DNA of 8,715 nucleotides from Chloroflexota bacterium (GTDB lineage: Bacteria > Chloroflexota > UBA5177 > JANWHV01): positions 1 to 8,715 of the forward strand of contig JANWHO010000109.1 of the NCBI GenBank assembly GCA_025450375.1. Reading direction: 5' to 3'. Positions 1-4,760 of this stretch are shown here, in pieces; position 1 is the stretch's first letter, and each line of letters starts with the position of its first letter. The position numbers and the translations under genes are program-made. The notes beneath the pieces are model-generated. The model ran no database searches and had not been told where the DNA came from. It saw nothing but the letters and a program-made list of their open reading frames with translations.

Positions 1-748
1 AGGTTACGTGGACGATCTCGTATCCATTCTTGAGCTTCAGATCAGCTATGGTGCCAGTCACCTGGCCGATGCCGTGGACACCCTTGGAGATGATGACCGG
101 CGTGAGCTTGCTGCCGGGGGTAATAATCGGCGCCAAGCCAACCTGCTTGGTGACCAGGAACGACGGATAGGTTCCGCCAACCTTTTTCAGCCCCTTAGGC
201 ACGTATTGGAGATAGCCATCGGGAGGAAAGCCCAGCCCCTGCGACGCATCCACATGTACGACCTGCAGAATCCAGTTCTTGGGTACATAGGTAGGCGCCG
301 CGATCTGGAGCCTCGGCGCGGCATGATTCGCCAGGGCGAGCGCCTTGATTTGGGTCAGGCCAGTCGCCAGTTGCCTCGAGCCTACCTGTACCAATACGGG
401 CGCGGGTAGGGTAATGGACGTGCGTCGGGCGGCAATCGGGGTTGGATTGGCCACGAATTTCTTGGGGCGGATCCTGGTCGGGGTCGCGCTCGGGCCGGTG
501 CTGGTGCCGGTGGGGGTGGGGCTGCTTTGGGATCCCGTGGGAGTCGCGGTGGGCGTGGCGGTGACCGACCCCTGGGGCGTACCGGTGCTCGGGGTCGCGG
601 TCACGGTAATGGTTTCGGTAGGGGTGACGGTGGCGGTAGCGGTCCCTGCCAGGGCTCGCGAGGCTAATGCGCCCGCGCCATAGCCACTGCCGGTAATCAA
701 ACCGGCGAACAGGGCGCCGGAAACGATCCATCGCACTCTGGTATTCAT
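1..748 (-). CDS. Secreted protein with Thr/Pro-rich linker and DUF4367-like domain (partial, runs off left edge)
   Basis: My reading of the minus strand from an ATG at 748-746 gives 249 residues with no stop, so the C-terminus lies outside the window. The start is chosen because a strong Shine-Dalgarno (AAGGAGGA, 768-761) lies just upstream and a typical signal peptide follows: MNTRVRW, then a hydrophobic core, with a likely cleavage after ASRALA near residue 34. Residues about 35-92 are a low-complexity Thr/Pro/Ser/Ala linker of TPTxT and TATP units. A basic stretch (RIRPKK, 92-97) follows. Residues about 110-249 form a folded-looking domain. From residue 152 (PTYVPKNWIL), with LQYVPKG and later VHGIGQVTG, it resembles the 'P.Y.P.gw.l' pattern of DUF4367-type exported domains; this assignment is by eye and tentative. 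The protein probably sits at the cell surface, with the linker as spacer and a possible O-glycosylation site. It is divergent from the GT9 gene across a 255-bp gap. Function is unknown. Confidence 0.8.
   Translation of the reverse strand, partial: MNTRVRWIVSGALFAGLITGSGYGAGALASRALAGTATATVTPTETITVTATPSTGTPQGSVTATPTATPTGSQSSPTPTGTSTGPSATPTRIRPKKFVANPTPIAARRTSITLPAPVLVQVGSRQLATGLTQIKALALANHAAPRLQIAAPTYVPKNWILQVVHVDASQGLGFPPDGYLQYVPKGLKKVGGTYPSFLVTKQVGLAPIITPGSKLTPVIISKGVHGIGQVTGTIADLKLKNGYEIVHVT
512..541 (+). other. G-quadruplex-type motif inside the Thr/Pro linker coding region
   Basis: The plus strand has four G-tracts at 512-516, 518-521, 529-531 and 539-541, separated by loops of 1, 7 and 7 bases. 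This satisfies the usual G3+N1-7 pattern. The plus strand is the template strand of the secreted-protein gene, so the mRNA is C-rich here. The tract may be no more than the reverse complement of ACC/CCC-rich Thr/Pro codons. Whether it folds is unknown. Confidence 0.45.
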
Positions 749-760
749 ACGGACTGTTTC

Positions 761-768
761 TCCTCCTT
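761..768 (-). promoter_or_regulatory. Strong ribosome binding site of the left secreted protein
   Basis: On the minus strand the sequence reads AAGGAGGA, a near-perfect complement of the 16S rRNA tail. It is followed by GAAACAGTCCGT and the ATG at 748. The 12-base gap from this motif to the ATG is somewhat long, but no other start nearby has a comparable site. It fixes the start of the gene and rules out the longer overlapping reading frame at 195-887, which is in another frame. Confidence 0.75.
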
Positions 769-792
769 CCGCGTCCAGCCGGGCGACCGGAG

Positions 793-809
793 GGGCGCTG
801 CCTGCGCCC
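793..809 (-). other. Hairpin in the presumed 5' leader of the left secreted gene
   Basis: Perfect 6-bp GC stem: GGGCGC (793-798), 5-base loop, GCGCCC (804-809). It lies about 25 bases upstream of the Shine-Dalgarno of the left gene. No T-run follows on either strand, so it is unlikely to be an intrinsic terminator. It could affect translation or mRNA stability. Confidence 0.45.
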
Positions 810-833
810 ACGCGGATCAGCTCTGTGAATTGT

Positions 834-857
834 CCAGGACTGCTGGGCGTGTCCTGG
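834..857. promoter_or_regulatory. Inverted repeat CCAGGAC-N10-GTCCTGG in the divergent region
   Basis: Two perfect 7-base arms (834-840 and 851-857) flank a 10-base centre. As DNA it could be a dimeric regulator operator. As RNA in the leader of the minus-strand gene it would form a 7-bp hairpin with a 10-base loop. The sequence does not decide between these. Confidence 0.4.
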
Positions 858-864
858 TTTAAGT

Positions 865-882
865 GGATACGGGCCGGATACG
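865..882. repeat. 11-bp-period direct repeat GGATACG
   Basis: GGATACG occurs at 865-871 and again at 876-882, exactly 11 bases apart. Short direct repeats one helical turn apart are the classic layout of OmpR/PhoB-type response-regulator sites. The location between divergent genes fits a regulatory role, but two short copies can arise by chance. Confidence 0.3.
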
Positions 883-951
883 CCCACGGGTGAGGCCGCG
901 TACGATTGTGGGTGCGTTGCCGGTGTCTGTACGCTGCCTCCCGGCCCTGGT

Positions 952-957
952 TACTAT
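952..957 (+). promoter_or_regulatory. Candidate -10 element for the GT9 gene
   Basis: TACTAT on the plus strand (5 of 6 to TATAAT) lies about 46 bases upstream of the GT9 ATG and overlaps the -10 of the opposing promoter almost exactly. No good -35 is seen 16-18 bases upstream, so this half is weak. Confidence 0.25.
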
Positions 958-981
958 AGCAGAGCACCGATCACCGGACAA
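953..981 (-). promoter_or_regulatory. Candidate sigma70-type promoter for the left secreted gene
   Basis: Read on the minus strand: -35 TTGTCC (981-976, 4 of 6 consensus), a 17-base spacer, and -10 TATAGT (958-953, 5 of 6). Transcription would start near 946 and give an unusually long leader of roughly 200 bases containing the hairpins at 834-857 and 793-809. It is called by eye from hexamer matches only. Confidence 0.4.
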
Positions 982-1003
982 CCAGGGTTGAGGGGCCGTA
1001 CCG

Positions 1004-2053
1004 ATGAAGCCAACCCAGAGCGGGCGGCGGCCCGCGACGATTCTCGTCTGGCTGGGAGGTGCGCTCGGAGATACCCTACTGGGCTATCCTGCCCTGGCGG
1101 CCCTGAGGATGTGGGCTCCCTGGGCGCGCGTGACGCTGGTTGGGCGCCCTTCGTATGCCGGTTTCGCTCCTTCTTCCGGCCTGGTCGATCAGGTGGTCGA
1201 TAGCGGAGGCCCATGGGCGGCGAACCTCTTCGGTAGGGCCGCGCCGGCGCTGAACCCACCGGAGTTGGCGGTAATCTGGAGCGCGGCGTATGCCGACATG
1301 GCCCAGCGGCTTGAGCACTTGGGGACGCGGGCGATTATCGCGGCGGCTCCCCGGCCAGCCGAGGTTCGCCACCAGGCCCGTTATCTTCTGGACTGCTTGC
1401 ATCCGCTGGGGATCCCTCGTGTCCTTCTCCCGGCCCCGCCCCCCGCTCTTGAAGCCTTGCCGGCGGTCCTACGGTCGCTCATTTCCGAGAGTCCCACTCG
1501 AACGGTCCTCCTGCACCCCGGCTCCGGGAGCGCCTGGAAGCTCTGGCCCCTCATCTCCTGGCTTAGGCTGGCCGAGTCTCTGGCGGATCGAGGCTACGCG
1601 GTACGCTGGAGCTTCGGTCCCGATGACGAGCGCCTTCGAGCCGCATTTCTTGAGGCCGGCCCGGCGTGGCGTTCCGTGATCTTGCCACTAGTCCCGCTGA
1701 CTCAGTTTGCCTCCCTCGTGGCGCGATGCGCGCTGTTCGTGTCACCGGACACGGGAGTAGCCCACCTGGCCGCGCTGGTCCGGGCGCCGCAGATCACGCT
1801 GTTCGGTCCCACTGATCCGCGCCGATGGCGCCCGCTGAGCCGAGACGCCGTTCTTGCCCGAGCGCCGAATCGTCATGGCTGCGGGTGGGAAAATGCCCCG
1901 GAGGGCGGCGAACTCCCCGCCCCGCTTCGTCGATGCGCGGAAGGATCGGGAGAACACTGCTGGTGCCTGGCGGAACTGTCCCCCGAAACCGTGCTCTCAC
2001 TTTGTCTTGATGTACTCGAAGCGCCGAATCCGAAAGTATCCACACCCCAATAA
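1004..2053 (+). CDS. Glycosyltransferase family 9 (heptosyltransferase-like) protein
   Basis: 349 residues, the usual size for family 9 glycosyltransferases, which transfer a sugar from a nucleotide donor (ADP-heptose in the LPS enzymes) using a GT-B fold in the cytoplasm. The N-terminal acceptor-side motif is at 18-35 (GGALGDTLLGYPALAALR), matching the family's 'GxLGDxLxxxPxxxxLr'. The donor-domain motif HPGSGSAWKLWP is at 171-182. The nucleotide-sugar motif SPDTGVAHLAA starts at 247 and is followed by LFGPTDPRRWRP (266-277). Four Cys residues near the C-terminus (293, 311, 319, 321) before 'LAELSPETVLSLC' resemble the Cys-containing tail of many GT9 proteins. The start has a modest GAGGGG site 8 bases upstream (990-995). 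The acceptor and donor cannot be deduced. If the host lacks LPS, the substrate would be another envelope glycan. It converges on rarA with 32 bases between stops. Confidence 0.88.
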   Translation: MKPTQSGRRPATILVWLGGALGDTLLGYPALAALRMWAPWARVTLVGRPSYAGFAPSSGLVDQVVDSGGPWAANLFGRAAPALNPPELAVIWSAAYADMAQRLEHLGTRAIIAAAPRPAEVRHQARYLLDCLHPLGIPRVLLPAPPPALEALPAVLRSLISESPTRTVLLHPGSGSAWKLWPLISWLRLAESLADRGYAVRWSFGPDDERLRAAFLEAGPAWRSVILPLVPLTQFASLVARCALFVSPDTGVAHLAALVRAPQITLFGPTDPRRWRPLSRDAVLARAPNRHGCGWENAPEGGELPAPLRRCAEGSGEHCWCLAELSPETVLSLCLDVLEAPNPKVSTPQ

Positions 2054-2078
2054 GCAGATCGCGTTCCAGCGCGGAGGG

Positions 2079-2099
2079 ACGGGGATCATCGCTCCCCGT
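2079..2099. terminator. Hairpin between convergent GT9 and rarA genes
   Basis: ACGGGGA (2079-2085) pairs perfectly with TCCCCGT (2093-2099) around a 7-base loop that contains the rarA stop codon (2088-2086). It lies 25 bases past the GT9 stop. Being palindromic it could act in both directions, but no T-run follows on either strand, so it is not a canonical intrinsic terminator. It may instead block read-through or protect mRNA ends. Confidence 0.4.
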
Positions 2100-3396
2100 G
2101 TAGCTCCCGCAGCCGCTCGGTTACCGCTCGTTCGCGTCCCCGGTCAGTGGGATGATAGAAGCGGGCGCCGGCCAGATTTTCCGGTAGGCCCTGCTGCTCA
2201 ACGTAGCCGTCCGGATAGTCGTGGGCATATTTATACCCTTCGCCGTAGTGAAGATCGCGCATCAGGCGGGTGGGCGCATTCCGTAGATGCAGAGGAACCG
2301 GATCGGTCCGAGAACGGGCCACTGCTTCCTTGGCGGCCCCATAGGCCCGATAGACGCTGTTGCTTTTGGGAGCGACCGCCATATAGATCACCGCCTCGGC
2401 CAGGGCCAGATCACCCTCGGGACGGCCGATGAAATGCACGGCCTGTTGGGCGGCCATTGCCACCACCAGAGCCTGGGGGTCGGCAATCCCTATATCCTCG
2501 GAGGCGAAGCGGATGACACGCCGCATGATATAGAGGGGATCCTCACCGGATTCCAGCATCCGAGCCAGCCAATAGAGGGCGCCATCGGGGTCGCTGCCCC
2601 GCATGGTTTTATGGAGGGCGGAGATAATGTCAAAGTGCTGATCGCCACCCTTGTCGTAGAGGAGGGTTCGTTGTTGCACCACGTCACGCACCAGCGCGGC
2701 GTCGATTCGAGACTCCGCCCCGCTCGCGCTGGCCGCCAGTTCCAGGGCGTTGAGGGCCACGCGGGCGTCGCCATTGGCCAGGTTCACCAGGGTCGCCAAC
2801 GCATCGTCGTCCAGCGTAATACCCCGCCCGCCCAGGCCACGCTCCTGATCGGCCAGCGCTCGACGGAGAATAGACGCGATGTCCTCGTCGGATAGGGCCG
2901 GAAGCGTGTAGACCCGGCATCGGGACAGCAGAGCCGCGTTGACCTCGAACGATGGGTTCTCGGTCGTGGCTCCGATCAAGATGATCGTGCCCTCCTCGAC
3001 ATGGGGAAGGATGGCATCCTGTTGCGCTTTGTTGAAACGGTGAATCTCGTCGATGAACAGGATAGTGCGAACGCCGGTCTGGAACAGGCGCTTCCTGGCC
3101 TCCTCGACGACCCGCCGTAAATCGGCCACGCCCGCCGTCACGGCGCTCACCTGGGAGAATGCCTGGTTCGTGGCCCCGGCGATCGCGCGGGCCAGGGTGG
3201 TTTTCCCACTTCCGGGTGGCCCCCAGAACAGCAGCGAACCAGGATTCCCGGTTTCGATCGCCCGGCGCAACGGGCGGCCAGGGGCGAGCAGGTCGCCATG
3301 ACCGACAATGTCGTCCAGCGATCGCGGACGCAGGCGGGCGGCCAGGGGCGCCGCCGCTTCCACCGCCCGCGGCGAGCTAAACAGGCTATCATTCAT
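2086..3396 (-). CDS. rarA: Replication-associated recombination protein A (RarA/MgsA), AAA+ ATPase
   Basis: 436 residues, the normal length for RarA/MgsA/WRNIP1-family clamp-loader-like ATPases, which act at stalled replication forks with SSB and the recombination machinery. Visible elements: N-terminal [16 protein letters not shown] (18-33), Walker A GPPGSGKT (59-66), Walker [17 protein letters not shown] (112-127), sensor 1 GATTENPS (142-149), arginine finger SR at 158-159, and sensor 2 GDAR (209-212). The C-terminal tetramerisation region begins at [19 protein letters not shown] (245-263), with [32 protein letters not shown] and the terminal [14 protein letters not shown]. All key residues are present and there is no sign of truncation. 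A possible promoter on the minus strand is TTGCGG (3446-3441), 17 bases, TACCAT (3423-3418). No strong Shine-Dalgarno precedes the ATG. It is divergent from the GT87 gene. Confidence 0.96.
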   Translation of the reverse strand: MNDSLFSSPRAVEAAAPLAARLRPRSLDDIVGHGDLLAPGRPLRRAIETGNPGSLLFWGPPGSGKTTLARAIAGATNQAFSQVSAVTAGVADLRRVVEEARKRLFQTGVRTILFIDEIHRFNKAQQDAILPHVEEGTIILIGATTENPSFEVNAALLSRCRVYTLPALSDEDIASILRRALADQERGLGGRGITLDDDALATLVNLANGDARVALNALELAASASGAESRIDAALVRDVVQQRTLLYDKGGDQHFDIISALHKTMRGSDPDGALYWLARMLESGEDPLYIMRRVIRFASEDIGIADPQALVVAMAAQQAVHFIGRPEGDLALAEAVIYMAVAPKSNSVYRAYGAAKEAVARSRTDPVPLHLRNAPTRLMRDLHYGEGYKYAHDYPDGYVEQQGLPENLAGARFYHPTDRGRERAVTERLRELHGER

Positions 3397-3417
3397 GGCA
3401 TGTATTCATCCGCCAGC

Positions 3418-3446
3418 ATGGTAGCGCGCGGCTCTCTACCCCGCAA
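3418..3446 (-). promoter_or_regulatory. Weak candidate promoter for rarA
   Basis: Minus strand: TTGCGG (3446-3441), 17-base spacer, TACCAT (3423-3418). Each hexamer matches only three or four consensus positions. Spacing is ideal and the predicted start near 3411 would leave a short leader of about 15 bases. Low confidence. Confidence 0.22.
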
Positions 3447-3465
3447 TAGCTTTGTGATGGCTCCC

Positions 3466-3475
3466 CCACGCGTGG
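3466..3475. promoter_or_regulatory. Perfect 10-bp palindrome upstream of the GT87 gene
   Basis: CCACGCGTGG is fully self-complementary and ends 3 bases before the first possible ATG of the GT87 gene (15 before the second). It could be a small operator or may sit in the leader. The 82-bp divergent gap holds no other clear signal for the plus strand. Confidence 0.3.
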
Positions 3476-3478
3476 CAA

Positions 3479-4717
3479 ATGGGATTATGCATGACTAGCG
3501 GGACCAGGCATGCCCTCCAACTCCTTCTCGCCATCATTCTCGCCAGCTCCATTCTGTACGTGCATTTGTTCGTGCCTGGGCGGGGGAACGGCGCGGACTT
3601 CGCTGTCTTCTATGCCGCCGCCGTAACCGACGCGCACGGTGGGGATCCTTACCTGGCCGTGGACACCTGGAGAACGCAACGAGCACTCTTTTATCCCCCT
3701 GGTTACTCAGGGCCTCCGCATCCGGATACCAACCGGAATCCGCCGCCCTTCACCTTATTGCTTCGGCCACTCACGGAACTGACCCAGGGCCAAGCCTATT
3801 GGGTATGGGTGGCCTTGGGGTGGCTGGCGGGGCTATTAGGCACCTTCTGTCTGATGGCTGCCTGGCCAGTGGCGCCGCGCTGCCTGGCGGCCATGGCGAT
3901 CAGCCTGTCACCGGCGGCGTTGTGGAACATCCGCGTCGGTCAGGTCTCCATGTTTCTTGCCCTGAGCCTTGGGCTGGCCGTCTTTTTCCTGGTCCGTGGT
4001 CGTCCGGGTTGGGCAGGTGTCGCGCTCAGTCTGGGCCTCGTCAAGCCGCACCTCATCCTCCCGCTCGCTTTGGTGCTGGTCCTGGCGGCGTCACGGGGCC
4101 AACGCAGGCCGCTCGTCCAGGGTCTGGTCGGCGGCGCCGTGGGATGGGCGATCTTCACTCAGCTGTTCGATGGGGGGATTATCCGCTACGTTCAGTGGCT
4201 GCAAGGGCTTGGTGGTAGCGACAATGCGTTTGTCAATCAGGCCGATCTGGCGGCCATCCCCGGTCTTCTCTACAAAGTGTTCCCCACCAATGTGAGCGTG
4301 ATTCTCACCTCGCTTGGCGTGGTCCTCGCATGCTTCGTGCTGGGTCGCCTGGCGCTCGCGGCGTGGTCTGGCGGCCCCTGGGAGCAGCGCCGCTTGCTTG
4401 GGGCCGGCATCTCGCTGTATTTCGCCTTTCTGCCCTACGAGCATACGAGCGACCAGATCCTGCTGGCCCTGCCCCTGCTGTTGCTTATAGGACCCGATGG
4501 CGCCGGTCTCCGCCAATGGCCGGCGCGCATTGCCGCGTTCTGCTTCGTGCTAACCCCGCTGGCCCTGTTTCACGACCATACGATTGAAGGATTTAACGTG
4601 TTGCCGGCGGTTAGCCTACTCCTCGCCTACGCCGTCATCCGGCCCTCCGGGCTCCCTGGACCGAATCCGCTCGCGCCCATCCTCGCCCAGCGCCCAGCCC
4701 TGGCATTGGCGGAATAG
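3479..4717 (+). CDS. GT87-like (DUF2029) polytopic membrane glycosyltransferase
   Basis: 412 residues with about 9-11 hydrophobic segments, the first at about 12-31. The pattern matches family GT87/DUF2029, GT-C fold enzymes that use a polyprenyl-phosphate sugar (mannose in the characterised mycobacterial members) and act on the outer face of the membrane. Landmarks: GADFAVFYAAA (38-48), whose Asp40 is the likely catalytic acid in the first extracytoplasmic loop; NPPPFTLLLRPL (87-98); GQVSMFLALSLGLA (154-167); GLVKPHLILPL (186-196); and PYEHTSDQILLALPLLLL (319-336). The start is ambiguous. The ATG at 3479 lacks a Shine-Dalgarno, whereas the in-frame ATG at 3491 (residue 5) has TGGGA 6 bases upstream, so the real protein may be 408 residues. 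Acceptor is unknown. A cell-envelope glycan or glycoprotein is the family expectation. Confidence 0.85.
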   Translation: MGLCMTSGTRHALQLLLAIILASSILYVHLFVPGRGNGADFAVFYAAAVTDAHGGDPYLAVDTWRTQRALFYPPGYSGPPHPDTNRNPPPFTLLLRPLTELTQGQAYWVWVALGWLAGLLGTFCLMAAWPVAPRCLAAMAISLSPAALWNIRVGQVSMFLALSLGLAVFFLVRGRPGWAGVALSLGLVKPHLILPLALVLVLAASRGQRRPLVQGLVGGAVGWAIFTQLFDGGIIRYVQWLQGLGGSDNAFVNQADLAAIPGLLYKVFPTNVSVILTSLGVVLACFVLGRLALAAWSGGPWEQRRLLGAGISLYFAFLPYEHTSDQILLALPLLLLIGPDGAGLRQWPARIAAFCFVLTPLALFHDHTIEGFNVLPAVSLLLAYAVIRPSGLPGPNPLAPILAQRPALALAE

Positions 4718-4750
4718 GTGGGGGAGGACGCCATGGTGCCCTCCCCCACC
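4717..4750. terminator. Long GC-rich hairpin between convergent GT87 and WYFAEG-protein genes
   Basis: GGTGGGGGAGG (4717-4727) pairs perfectly over 11 bases with CCTCCCCCACC (4740-4750), around a 12-base centre that can pair slightly further. The left arm begins on the last base of the GT87 stop codon, and the right arm ends 10 bases from the stop of the opposing gene. The position and symmetry suit a bidirectional terminator, but neither strand has the T-run of an intrinsic terminator. Confidence 0.6.
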
Positions 4751-4760
4751 CCCCGCGCGA

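Noticed and set aside
195..887. 230-codon minus-strand open frame overlapping the left secreted gene
   Set aside because: It is in a different frame, is Arg/His/Pro-rich low complexity, and lacks a ribosome binding site. The frame starting at 748 has a strong Shine-Dalgarno and a signal peptide.
2060..2073. CGCG-N6-CGCG inverted repeat as the GT9 terminator
   Set aside because: The four-base arms are too short in GC-rich DNA. The 7-bp stem at 2079-2099 is the better candidate.
1854..2432. 192-codon plus-strand frame bridging the GT9 and rarA genes
   Set aside because: It overlaps two well-supported genes and shows only Arg/Pro-rich sequence with no motif.
2287..2895. 202-codon plus-strand frame antisense to rarA
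   Set aside because: It mirrors conserved rarA codons and has no domain of its own.
3420..3440. GGTAG-N11-CTACC inverted repeat in the rarA/GT87 gap
   Set aside because: Five-base arms around an 11-base centre are too weak to separate from chance.
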